The notes under the pieces are model-generated. The model was not told where the DNA came from. It ran no database searches and saw nothing but the letters and a program-made list of their open reading frames with translations. Made by a program: the position numbers and the translations under genes. From positions 1 to 64,000 of the forward strand of contig CALXLX010000001.1 in the NCBI GenBank assembly GCA_944389315.1: 64,000 nt of DNA, written 5' to 3'. This DNA is from an uncultured Opitutales bacterium. GTDB taxonomy: Bacteria > Verrucomicrobiota > Verrucomicrobiia > Opitutales > Intestinicryptomonadaceae. Of this stretch, positions 36,121 to 45,067 are shown piece after piece; the stretch's first letter is position 1, and the number at the start of each line of letters is the position of its first letter.

Positions 36121-39100
36121 TTATTTTCTTCTGCGGCGGGCGGCTATCGCAAGAGCCGCAATTCCGAAGAGCAGAGCGTATGTTGCCGGCTCGGGGATTG
36201 CCGCATAGCCGTAGTCCGAGAAATGCGAAACTATGAAGGACAAATACTCTCCGTCATACGCGAGGGAATATATGTCTTTAGCCTCCTCCCATTTTCCGGA
36301 CTCGTCCCTGTGGAAAACCACGAAGTCCTCCAGGGTAAGGGAGGAATCTCCCACCAGGAAGTTGAGCAGGACAGTGTCTTCCTCGTTCATGTTAATGTCG
36401 AAAGAATAGGCTTCTGCAATCTTGACGTCATCCGGGCTTACAACCTCAAAAAGGTCTTCCGTCACGGTTTCCACCTTGTTTACGACAGCCTCCTGGCTGT
36501 TGAACGCAATCTCTATCTTCGCTTCGGAATCAGCCGTAAGAACCGATACCCTGCCGTTGTTAGAAACAACTACAGGCTCCGCCACCGTATCAAGGGAAAT
36601 GGTATTCATATCCGCGGCGGTAAATACGTTGCCATTAAGGGTTCCTCCAAAGACCGCAACATTGCCGAAGTCCGCTATATTGCCCGCCGATACGGTGTAG
36701 TCCCCGGCTTCCAGGCCCGCCTTCGCGGAAAGGGCAAGAGTGCCGGAATTTGAATATGTCGCCGACGTAAGCGCCGAGTTAGACAGCGAGTTCTGCCCGT
36801 TTATCCTCACCTCAAGAAGGGCTCCCGAAGCTATGGATATGGCGCTTGCGCCCAAACCGTTGTTGGCGTTCATAACGCCTCCGTTGACGTTCAGCGCGCC
36901 GGTGAAATAATCCATCGAACCGTTGACCGTAAGAGATCCCGCGCCCTCTTTCGTAATCACCGCGGAGGAATCCCCCGAAGCGATGGAATCATACCCGGCA
37001 ACGCCGCTGCCTATGATGTATGTCACGTTCTGATCAATATTGAATGTTGCGGAAGCCGGACGCGCTCCGTCGTAGTTTTCCAAATAGAGGAAGCCGCCGT
37101 TTGCGTCGGAGGAAACGCCGTCTTTGTCCATCGCATAATTGCCGGCCATAACCGCGTTTTGCGTTGCATTTATGGAAATATTGCTGCCTTCCACAAAGAT
37201 TGCCCCGCCCATGCCGTTTTTGACGCTGTTGCAGGAGAAATCAACGTCGTTTAGCACGGTGCTCTTGCCGTCGGCGTAATTTCTCGCGTAGAGCGCGCCG
37301 CCCTGGGCAAACTCTGTCGCGGAGGCGCTCTCGGCGTAGTTCAGGTCGAAGGTGACATTGTTTAGCGTCATGACGCCGTTGTAGTTGGCAAGCGCGCCGC
37401 CGCGCGATTTATAGCCCTGGGCTACCGCGGAGTTGCCGAAAAATATCGTATCAGAAATCTCCGTCGTTCCGCCGTTTTCAAACAGGACGCCGCCGGTTAT
37501 CCCGCAATCCGCAACGGCCTTGTTTCCGATAAACTCCGAGGAATTTATCGTAAGGGTTCTCCCCGAGCTGGACCAGAGAATTCCGCCGTATATGTTCAAC
37601 CCCGTCGCGCCCGACGAGATCTGGGAAGCCTCGTTGCTGGCGAATAGGCTGCCTGTTATGGACAAGTTCTTTGCCCCTATAAGGCCGCCGTACAGCGACG
37701 TGCCGACGCCCTCCACCTCGCTTACGGACGAAACCTTATTGCCCATAAACATGGCGTCTTTCACATTCACCGTAACTCCGTTTACCATGCCGTACTGTAT
37801 GCCGGTATTGGAGTTTTCGGAAGTCTTTGTTGCCGTCACGCTGTTGTCGCTGAAGGAAACGGAGTTTATGTTCACCGTGGAGTTGCTGCCCTCTCCCGAC
37901 CATACGGAGCCGTTTATCAAAACGCCCGAAGACGCAGAGAGATCATTTCCCTCAAACTCGGATTCCGACACGTTTAATACGGAATTGTCCGAAACGTTTA
38001 TAAAGGCCTGGTCAAAGGGAGCCTTCGTGGGATACTCCCCCGTCAGATTGTTGTATTTCGCGTTAACAACCGTTATGGTTGCAGTAGAATCCCCCGCATA
38101 TCCGCGGCAGATTTGCATCTTTGCGTCATTTGCGGCAACAATGCCGTCAAAAGTAATATTCGCGTCTTTGTACACGTTGATCTTGTCGAAATCAGCGGCG
38201 GTAATAGTGCCGTTGCCGGTATAGGCTTGGGTGGAAGTGCCTATATTTAACACTTTGTTCCCTTCAACAACGTCGTAAACGGCGTCCATGCCGCCGCCGT
38301 ATATGACCCCGCCAACGGAAGAATTGCCCACCAGGGTGACATTGGAACCGCCTTCCACCAAAGTCGGCCAGCTCGCGCCTTCACCCCAGCCGCCGCCGTA
38401 AATGTCCGTGCGGACAGCCGTATTTTCCAGCCATATGTTCGTGGAGCCGCTTATCACAGACGGATCTCCGTATGTTCCGCAGCCGCCGGCCGTTATGGAG
38501 CCAACAGAAACATTATTAAGGTTGATGTTGACATTGCCGCCAATCTTTGCGCCGGAGGCGGAGCCGAATATATCCGTGACGTTGCCGCCGTTTATGGTTA
38601 TGTTGACATCAGAGTCCACATCGCTGTACATCGCGCCGGAACCGACTATCATGTCTATCTTGCCGTCGTTTACAACCAAATCAACCGAGCCGACCTTGCT
38701 GGCTCCTATCGGGACAGTTCTGCCCAAGAAAGACTGCTGGTTTCCGCCGTTTCCGCCATAGACAAAGTGCAAAGAAGTATCCGCCCCGTCTATCGTAGTC
38801 TTAACAGCGCCGGCGACAACCGCGTCTCCGCCCGTAAGGCCGCCCACAAAACTGCCGGTATTGGTTCCGTTTACAAGATTGTTTGTCACGTCTCCGGCAA
38901 CCTCAAGGGAAGCACCTTTTGCCACCATCGTGCGGGAACCCAATACATCTCCGGTCAAATCCTGCGTTATATCCGCTATTTTCGCGCTGGTGCCGCTTGA
39001 GACGTTGATCTTGTCGAAATCAGAGACGCTAAGGACGTTTTCAGAAACATAGGCTTGGGAAGAAGTGCCTATATTCAGCGTTTTGCTTCCGTTTACCGTC

Positions 39101-40266
39101 GCTCCGTCGATTCCGCCGCCGGATATAATGCCGGAAACCTCCGCCTCACCGGACAGGTTTACCGTGACATCTCCGTTTACCAGAACGTTCTCTCCGGCTC
39201 CCCCGCCGTAAATTTTATTAACTTCGCCGCCGGTTACATTTATGACCACATTGCCGTTTGTGACAGCTTTATTCGTATCGTCTGACGACACGCCGTTGTA
39301 GGATCCGCCGAATATTGCATCTGCAGTGCCTGTTCCGCCGAAATTTATAGTCACGGTAGTCGCCGAAGTGTTCTCGTCGCCTATCTGGGCAAAATTGCCG
39401 GAGTTTCCCCAGACCAGAGAACCGCCGTAGATTTCTTTGACGCTGCCGCCGGTTACGTTTATATTGATACGGTCTATGTAGGAACTTGAGCCAGTATCAA
39501 CCTGGTCTCCGCCAAAGATATATCCGAAATTTCCTCCGCTTACCGATATGTTGCTTCCTCCCGTTATCCTGGAAGAGCCCCCATTGAAATTGTAGACTCC
39601 GCCGCAAAAGTCTCCGCTTATGCTGCCGCCAGATATCTCAGCCCAGGTTCCGCCGTTTATTGTCGTATTGGAAGAATTTTGATTGTATCCGCCAACATAC
39701 AGCCATTGGGTTGAGGCATTCGCGTCCGTCATATAGAACTTTACGCCGTTGTTTACGGTGACGGAGTCCCCGTTTTCGCCCGTCATAACGCCGGCGGTTC
39801 CATGCGCGCTGTTCTTGCCGTTGAAAGTGGCCGTTATACTCTCTATCGTGTATTGCGAGCCCGCATGCCAGCTTTCCCCGCCCAGATAAAATTGCGAGGA
39901 CGAAACATTGCTTCCCACATTATAAGTGATATTGCCCGCCGTAAGCGTCCCACCGCTTTCCTCAAAATATGGGAACGCATACATGCGGACCAAGCTGAGA
40001 TTGTCTACTGAAACCGATACGTCTCCGTACGTATGGTCCCCTCCGGCAAGGGAGTCTCCGATAAAGAGCCAGTTTATGGACGATGCCGACTGGTCTTCCT
40101 TTAAACCATCAATTACCACCGTAGAGGACTCCCCTTCGGGAATTGATATATAGTTTGTTTTACCTTCCTCCAAATCGGCAGCGGTAATGTTTACCTCCGC
40201 CGACATCGCAACACCTGAAGAGAGCGCAAGCAATACAACGCTTAGTATATTTTTATTCTTACGGAT
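36121..40266 (-). CDS. Large PEP-CTERM surface protein with beta-helix repeats; start codon unusual
   Basis: The C-terminus (IPEPATYALLFGIAALAIAARRRRK) is a textbook PEP-CTERM exosortase signal: PEP motif, membrane helix, Arg cluster. Most of the ~1380 residues are Gly/Asn/Thr/Val-rich parallel beta-helix sequence with recurrent I(Y/F)GGG turns. Two related blocks share NIGTS(S/T)QAY...DFDKINV. A Gly-poor domain (about 1200-1340) precedes the signal. The signal peptide reads RKNKNILSVVLLALSSGVAMSA, but no ATG precedes it. The codon in place is ATC at 40266-40264, just after a stop at 40278-40276, and the next usual start is TTG at 40233. It lies 47 bases after the siderophore-binding-protein gene with no terminator between. 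Confidence 0.8.
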   Translation of the reverse strand: MRKNKNILSVVLLALSSGVAMSAEVNITAADLEEGKTNYISIPEGESSTVVIDGLKEDQSASSINWLFIGDSLAGGDHTYGDVSVSVDNLSLVRMYAFPYFEESGGTLTAGNITYNVGSNVSSSQFYLGGESWHAGSQYTIESITATFNGKNSAHGTAGVMTGENGDSVTVNNGVKFYMTDANASTQWLYVGGYNQNSSNTTINGGTWAEISGGSISGDFCGGVYNFNGGSSRITGGSNISVSGGNFGYIFGGDQVDTGSSSYIDRININVTGGSVKEIYGGSLVWGNSGNFAQIGDENTSATTVTINFGGTGTADAIFGGSYNGVSSDDTNKAVTNGNVVINVTGGEVNKIYGGGAGENVLVNGDVTVNLSGEAEVSGIISGGGIDGATVNGSKTLNIGTSSQAYVSENVLSVSDFDKINVSSGTSAKIADITQDLTGDVLGSRTMVAKGASLEVAGDVTNNLVNGTNTGSFVGGLTGGDAVVAGAVKTTIDGADTSLHFVYGGNGGNQQSFLGRTVPIGASKVGSVDLVVNDGKIDMIVGSGAMYSDVDSDVNITINGGNVTDIFGSASGAKIGGNVNINLNNVSVGSITAGGCGTYGDPSVISGSTNIWLENTAVRTDIYGGGWGEGASWPTLVEGGSNVTLVGNSSVGGVIYGGGMDAVYDVVEGNKVLNIGTSTQAYTGNGTITAADFDKINVYKDANITFDGIVAANDAKMQICRGYAGDSTATITVVNAKYNNLTGEYPTKAPFDQAFINVSDNSVLNVSESEFEGNDLSASSGVLINGSVWSGEGSNSTVNINSVSFSDNSVTATKTSENSNTGIQYGMVNGVTVNVKDAMFMGNKVSSVSEVEGVGTSLYGGLIGAKNLSITGSLFASNEASQISSGATGLNIYGGILWSSSGRTLTINSSEFIGNKAVADCGITGGVLFENGGTTEISDTIFFGNSAVAQGYKSRGGALANYNGVMTLNNVTFDLNYAESASATEFAQGGALYARNYADGKSTVLNDVDFSCNSVKNGMGGAIFVEGSNISINATQNAVMAGNYAMDKDGVSSDANGGFLYLENYDGARPASATFNIDQNVTYIIGSGVAGYDSIASGDSSAVITKEGAGSLTVNGSMDYFTGALNVNGGVMNANNGLGASAISIASGALLEVRINGQNSLSNSALTSATYSNSGTLALSAKAGLEAGDYTVSAGNIADFGNVAVFGGTLNGNVFTAADMNTISLDTVAEPVVVSNNGRVSVLTADSEAKIEIAFNSQEAVVNKVETVTEDLFEVVSPDDVKIAEAYSFDINMNEEDTVLLNFLVGDSSLTLEDFVVFHRDESGKWEEAKDIYSLAYDGEYLSFIVSHFSDYGYAAIPEPATYALLFGIAALAIAARRRRK

Positions 40267-40313
40267 TCTCTTTCTTTATCAAGCTGTTATACATGCCGGA
40301 TAAGAGCGAAACG

Positions 40314-41249
40314 CTAATGGTTTCCTTCTTGCGATACGGCATTTTCCACTTCCGAAACCATCTGTTTTAACGATTGCACTCCGCCGCCCGACAGATACCA
40401 ACATTCGGGATCCAGTTTCACTATTTTGCCGTCTTTTGCCGCTTTGGTTCGCGAGACAAGCGGATTATCCAGAACCCTGGCGTTTTTGGAACGCACGCCT
40501 ATGGCCGCAGACCTGTCTACAACGAGAATTAAATCCGGATTTACCATTGCGATATACTCGTAGTTTACAAGCTGACCGTGCCGGCCGGCTTTTATGTTGG
40601 GATCCGCCTGTTTTAATCCGAGAGCGTCGTAGACAAACCCGAAACGCGAACCGGATCCGAATGCGCTAACTTTTCCGTCGTTTGTAAGCAATACCAAAGC
40701 CCTCTGCATGCCCGCCTGGGCTTTTTTTCGCGTTCGCGATATAGCTTCGTCTATTTGCGCCAGGGCTTTCGCCGCCTCTTTTCCCTTTCCGAACAAATTC
40801 CCGAAAAATTTTATATTCTTTTTTGCCTCGGAAATTTGATCTTTGGCCAAAGCGGTATTCACATAATAAACCGGAGCAATTTCGGATAGCTGCCTGTAAT
40901 AATCCTGCTGGCGGGCCGATATTATGATAAGATCGGGCTTGAAGGCGTTTATAGTCTCGAGGTTAAACTCCTTCAGGCCTCCTATATTGGCATATTCGGC
41001 TGATTTATACTTTTCAAGATAGGAAGGCATATAGTTTTTAGGGACGGCGAGAGCAGGAGATATTCCGAGGGCGTCGAAGGTGTCGAGCGTCCCGTAGTCG
41101 AGAACGACTACCCTCCGCGGATTCACGGGAATTTCCACCCGCCCCATGGCATGCTCCGCCGCTATGCTTTGCGCGGAAAGCGTAGAGGCAAAAGCAAGCA
41201 ATATAGCCGCAAATATCATGAAATTAATATGTTTTATATTCTTTTTCAT
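40314..41249 (-). CDS. Fe-siderophore ABC transporter substrate-binding protein (YclQ/FecB-like)
   Basis: The 311 residues begin with a signal peptide (MKKNIKHINFMIFAAILLAFASTLSAQ) and form a two-lobed helical-backbone periplasmic binding protein. RVVVLDYGTLDTFDALGISP opens lobe 1. PKNYMPSYLEKYKSAEYANIGGLKEFNLETI and KPDLIIISARQQDYYRQLSEIAPVYYV closely resemble the Bacillus petrobactin receptor YclQ. It lacks an obvious lipobox, which suits a free periplasmic protein of a Gram-negative cell. It follows the ATPase by 20 bases in the iron operon. The ligand is probably a catecholate-type ferric siderophore, by family only. Confidence 0.92.
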   Translation of the reverse strand: MKKNIKHINFMIFAAILLAFASTLSAQSIAAEHAMGRVEIPVNPRRVVVLDYGTLDTFDALGISPALAVPKNYMPSYLEKYKSAEYANIGGLKEFNLETINAFKPDLIIISARQQDYYRQLSEIAPVYYVNTALAKDQISEAKKNIKFFGNLFGKGKEAAKALAQIDEAISRTRKKAQAGMQRALVLLTNDGKVSAFGSGSRFGFVYDALGLKQADPNIKAGRHGQLVNYEYIAMVNPDLILVVDRSAAIGVRSKNARVLDNPLVSRTKAAKDGKIVKLDPECWYLSGGGVQSLKQMVSEVENAVSQEGNH

Positions 41250-41269
41250 ATTTTAATATTATTTTTATA

Positions 41270-42028
41270 TTATTTGTAATATACGCAAATTTTGCCGCCG
41301 CCGTAAGGCTCGACGGATATGTCGGTATCGTATATGTCGCATAAAATGTCCGAGCGCATGATGCTGTCGGTATCTCCCGCATATTTGATTCTCCCGTTCT
41401 TCAGAGCCACGACGTAGTCGGCGTAAAAGGACACGAAATTTATGTCGTGCACCACTATCAAAACGCTCTTTGCCCTCTCCCGGGAAAGCCTGTGAAGCAA
41501 TTTCATTATCTTCACCGAACGGTTCATGTCCAAATTGTTTAGTGGCTCGTCGAACAAGATGTACTTCGTATCCTGCGCGATGGCCATTGCAATGTAGGCC
41601 ATCTGGCGTTGTCCGCCGGAAAGTTCGTCTATAAAACGGCCTCTGAGATGCTCCATTTCCGTAAGAGCCAACGCCTCCGAAATTTTGTTCTTGTCTTCCT
41701 CGGACAAATTCCCGCCCGAATGGGGAAATCTTCCGAAGGCGACAAGTTCCCCGACGGTTATTCTTGCGGCAGAATACGGGCTCTGCCCCAGAATCGTCAG
41801 CTTCTTTGCTAGTTCTCGGGTATTCCATTCGCAAAGATTTTTGCCGTCTATGAAAACACTTCCGCCGCTCGCGTTGAGCAGCCTGCTTATTATGTTAAGC
41901 AATGTGCTCTTTCCGGCTCCGTTCCCACCAATAAAAGCGATGATACCCTCCGAGGGCAATGCGGCAAACGCCTCTTTGAGGACAAATTCTTCCCTGTATT
42001 TTTTCGATATGTTTGTAAAGGAAATCAT
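41270..42028 (-). CDS. Fe-siderophore ABC transporter ATP-binding protein
   Basis: I start at the ATG at 42028 (MISFTNISKKYREEFVLKEA), which overlaps the permease stop as ATGA; upstream codons are permease DNA in another frame. The 252 residues carry Walker A GGNGAGKST (34-42), the Q-loop LGQSPYSA, the signature LSGGQRQ, Walker B YILFDEPLNNLD and the switch His in VVHDIN. It belongs to the FecE/FhuC class that energises siderophore import at the inner membrane. Confidence 0.95.
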   Translation of the reverse strand: MISFTNISKKYREEFVLKEAFAALPSEGIIAFIGGNGAGKSTLLNIISRLLNASGGSVFIDGKNLCEWNTRELAKKLTILGQSPYSAARITVGELVAFGRFPHSGGNLSEEDKNKISEALALTEMEHLRGRFIDELSGGQRQMAYIAMAIAQDTKYILFDEPLNNLDMNRSVKIMKLLHRLSRERAKSVLIVVHDINFVSFYADYVVALKNGRIKYAGDTDSIMRSDILCDIYDTDISVEPYGGGKICVYYK

Positions 42029-42993
42029 AGACGCTTTATTTTTAACATCAGACCAATAAAGAATATTCCTCCCGCAAAATTTATTATTACGCCCAGAGGC
42101 ACGGCGAACTGGAGCATGCGTTCGGCAATCAACATTCCGAATACAAGTATGCATATGCCGATAAACACGGTTCCCGGAACAAGCACGCAATGCCTGTATG
42201 TAGGAAATATAAAACGGGCTATGCTGACTATTAATATCCCCAGAAAGGTAATAGGGCCCACCAATACTGTCGCGGCAGATGTTAAAATGGAGACGGAAAC
42301 CAGGGTTTTTAGAACCGTTCTATTGTATTCCACGCCAAGCGCGATAGAAGGGTTGCGCCCGAGGGAAAGTACGTCGAGTTTTTTAAAATCTGCGGCAAGC
42401 CACAGGAAAACCGCCGCGGTTGCAGCTGCGGAAACTCCTAGCAGGTCGACGTTTATACGGTTGAAACTTGCAAACATTCTGCCTTCGAGAACGGAGAATT
42501 CGCTCGGATCTATTATCACCTGCATGAAATTTGAAAGCCCTCCAAATGCTATCCCGAAAACGAGGCCTGCCAAAACCACAAAATAAACATCGCCGCCGTT
42601 TATCCTGAACATGAATACGAATACCCCGACAGACGCCCCCGCCATGAGGGCGAGCGTCAACAGAAAGTGGGCAGAGCTTGTCATCATTCCCCCCTCTCCG
42701 CTTCCCAAGAAATATATGATGAGGGTCTGAATGAATATGTACAAATTGTCCAAACCCATTATGCCCGGCGTGAGCACATAGTTCTCCGTGACAGTCTGAA
42801 AAACCACCGCAGACAATCCAACGGCCGTTCCAACAACAGCAATGGCCGCCAGAATGTTGAGCCTGCGCGGAATATTGTAGTCCCAGGTTTCCGCGGAGAC
42901 GCCGCCGAACAGATACAGCGCAGACAACGCCGCAAGCAAGACAAGGGCGGCGCTAAATCCCGCGGCAGACAGTCTCTTTGAAGAATTACGCAT
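42025..42993 (-). CDS. Fe-siderophore ABC transporter permease (FecCD family, second)
   Basis: The 322-residue membrane protein has about nine to ten hydrophobic helices and the BtuC/FecCD pattern. FLGILIVSIARFIFPTYRHCVLVPGTVFIGICILV is the region that contacts the ATPase (the coupling loop near ARFIFPTYRH). It overlaps the upstream permease by 8 bases and the ATPase by 4, so the three are translationally coupled. It pairs with the permease at 42986-43942 as a heterodimeric channel. Confidence 0.93.
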   Translation of the reverse strand: MRNSSKRLSAAGFSAALVLLAALSALYLFGGVSAETWDYNIPRRLNILAAIAVVGTAVGLSAVVFQTVTENYVLTPGIMGLDNLYIFIQTLIIYFLGSGEGGMMTSSAHFLLTLALMAGASVGVFVFMFRINGGDVYFVVLAGLVFGIAFGGLSNFMQVIIDPSEFSVLEGRMFASFNRINVDLLGVSAAATAAVFLWLAADFKKLDVLSLGRNPSIALGVEYNRTVLKTLVSVSILTSAATVLVGPITFLGILIVSIARFIFPTYRHCVLVPGTVFIGICILVFGMLIAERMLQFAVPLGVIINFAGGIFFIGLMLKIKRL

Positions 42994-43942
42994 ACGCTAT
43001 TTTCCCCCTTGCTATCAGCACGAGAAATACCGTGCTTCCCAGCACGCTTAAAATTATTCCTATAGGCACTTCATAGGGAAAAAGGACCAATCTTCCGGCT
43101 ATGTCGCAAAGCAAAACCAGGAGCGCACCAAACCACGCCGTATCCCACAAGACGCGCTTCACCGAATCGCCCTTATATATGCTGACGATATTTGGGACTA
43201 TAAGTCCCACGAAAGGAATATTTCCCACGCCTACTACCGTCACCGAGCTTATCACGGTTACGATAACCAAACCCGCCCGCACAGCCGCAGCATGGTTCAA
43301 GCCGAGCGTGGACGCTGTATTTTTCCCCATGCCCGCTATGGTAAATTTGTCCGCATAAAAATATGACAGGAACATAAGCGGTATTCCCAGATATATAAGT
43401 TCGTAGTTCCCCGCCGCCACAAGGGAGAAATTCCCCTGTAGCCATGAAGCCATATTTTGGACGATATCGTACCGATACGCAAAGAAGGTCGAAAAAGCGT
43501 TTACAACCCCTCCGAGCATAATTCCGACGAGAGGAACCAATATGATACTCCTATTACGTATTCTATTTACGATTCCTATAAACAGCATCGTTCCCGCCAG
43601 AGACACAGTAAAAGCGCAGGCAACACGCAAAGAGGACGGCGCATCGGGCAACAGAAGTATTGCCGCCATAACCCCGAGTCTGCACCACTCCATGGTTCCC
43701 GCGGTGGTCGGCGATACAAATCTGTTCCTCGTTATTCTCTGCATGATAAGGCCCGACACCGCCAAGCTGCTTCCCGCCGCAAGTATGGCTAAAAGCCTGG
43801 GAATCCTGCTGGAAAGCAATATCTGCATCTGCCCGTTTTCCCGATTAAAAAGTTCCGAAATAGATATATCCGCGACTCCTACGAATATCGAGATTGCGGA
43901 AATTAAAACCAGGAAAACGCACTGGAATATCCTGAACGCCAT
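42986..43942 (-). CDS. Fe-siderophore ABC transporter permease (FecCD family, first)
   Basis: This 318-residue FecCD-family membrane protein has the typical SRIPRLLAILAAGSSLAVSGL near the N-terminus (consensus 'R.PR...a...G..La.sG'). VGNIPFVGLIVPNIVSIYKGD (consensus 'G.I.FVGLivPhi') is the coupling region. About nine membrane helices. It starts one base after the stop of the RidA/chorismatase-like gene, which ties that enzyme to the transporter, and overlaps the second permease. Confidence 0.93.
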   Translation of the reverse strand: MAFRIFQCVFLVLISAISIFVGVADISISELFNRENGQMQILLSSRIPRLLAILAAGSSLAVSGLIMQRITRNRFVSPTTAGTMEWCRLGVMAAILLLPDAPSSLRVACAFTVSLAGTMLFIGIVNRIRNRSIILVPLVGIMLGGVVNAFSTFFAYRYDIVQNMASWLQGNFSLVAAGNYELIYLGIPLMFLSYFYADKFTIAGMGKNTASTLGLNHAAAVRAGLVIVTVISSVTVVGVGNIPFVGLIVPNIVSIYKGDSVKRVLWDTAWFGALLVLLCDIAGRLVLFPYEVPIGIILSVLGSTVFLVLIARGKIAYA

Positions 43943-43943
43943 T

Positions 43944-45044
43944 CTATTCGCCGCTGTGTTTTTTGTTTACGAGAGCGTCGAGCTCCATTTCAAAGAGCAA
44001 GTCGTCCCGGCAGATGTCGGCTTGCACGATTACGCACGGAATATCTTTTAATCCGCGTTGTTTGCGGATTTTGTCGAAATCGGGCAAGTGGGAGGAATCT
44101 TTAATGTACGCTACCGCTCTCACACAGTCCGGCCAATCCATTCCGCAGGATTCCAATATTGCCTCTACCACATCGAGCGAGAGGTTCATCTGCCTATTGA
44201 AATTCCCCCTGAAAGCGGTTTCCCCGCCAGGGGCTATCCCCGCGGTTCCCGACACCAAAAGATGCCTGAAGTTCGGGTGGGACACTTCCGCCGCGCGGCT
44301 GAAAGAACTGCGATAATCCAACGCGGAACATTGCAACGGGGAGGCAATCTCCCTAATCTTTACTTTTCCGCATTTAGGCAGAACGGCAAAAGCTCTCGCT
44401 GTCAGAGCCGCGTTTTTAACATTTGCGGAACCTATGCCTGTACTGGCGGGTACAAAAGACGCAAACACATTTCTCGACTCGAAAAATTCGTCTCTTACGC
44501 GGTTAAATTCTTCGTACCAGCTTAAAATTTTGCTGTTGTAAAACCATGTGCGCACCACGTTTGAAAAATCCATTCCGGCATATTTTAAGGCGGCTTCCAT
44601 TTTTTCAAAGACGCGCACGGTTTGCGCTCCTCTGCATGAACGCAAATTGTCGGGAAATATTCCTCCCAACAGCGCATAGCGGGCGTATTCGTCCTCAAAT
44701 ACCGCCCCGAGAGATTCCCCGTCAAGTACGATTTCCCGCGAAGGAACCCCGGAGAGCACACAGGCCTGGAGGCCGCAAAAAACGCTTTCGCCTTCTTCGT
44801 ATGTTCCTTTAAAATCAACCCTTCCGCAGTATTTTATGCCGTGGATTGGCAACTCCCGCATTCCGTAAATTTCCGGGCCGATAAAAGTATTTCCGCCCCC
44901 TTCTTCCTTTCCGCAAAAGCCCTCAAGCAGGCGGCAAGCCTCCGAAGCGCTTCCTCCAGCCGTAATAAAGGACCATTTTCCCCCTCCTGGAAGAGCGATT
45001 TCTCCCCCCTTAAAAATATTGCCCATTGCAGATTTGCCGCCCAT
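43944..45044 (-). CDS. RidA-superfamily protein, chorismatase (FkbO/Hyg5/XanB2)-like
   Basis: At 366 residues this is far larger than RidA (~130). It has two RidA-like halves, as in chorismatases, which hydrolyse chorismate to dihydroxy- or hydroxybenzoate-type products. The middle VVRTWFYNSKILSWYEEFNRVRDEFFES matches the 'R.W.Y......Y..fN..R..ff' block of that family. The last third carries LLVSGTAGIA, ESCGMDWPDCVRAVAYIKD and a final QADICRDDLLFEMELDAL strand. ATG codons at 45044 and 45026 are both possible. It lies between the haem lipoprotein and the permeases, so a role in making or modifying a siderophore precursor is a plausible inference. A stand-alone RidA-type detoxifying enzyme is the alternative. 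Confidence 0.7.
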   Translation of the reverse strand: MGGKSAMGNIFKGGEIALPGGGKWSFITAGGSASEACRLLEGFCGKEEGGGNTFIGPEIYGMRELPIHGIKYCGRVDFKGTYEEGESVFCGLQACVLSGVPSREIVLDGESLGAVFEDEYARYALLGGIFPDNLRSCRGAQTVRVFEKMEAALKYAGMDFSNVVRTWFYNSKILSWYEEFNRVRDEFFESRNVFASFVPASTGIGSANVKNAALTARAFAVLPKCGKVKIREIASPLQCSALDYRSSFSRAAEVSHPNFRHLLVSGTAGIAPGGETAFRGNFNRQMNLSLDVVEAILESCGMDWPDCVRAVAYIKDSSHLPDFDKIRKQRGLKDIPCVIVQADICRDDLLFEMELDALVNKKHSGE

Positions 45045-45067
45045 ATCAAAAATATCCTTTCGTTTTT

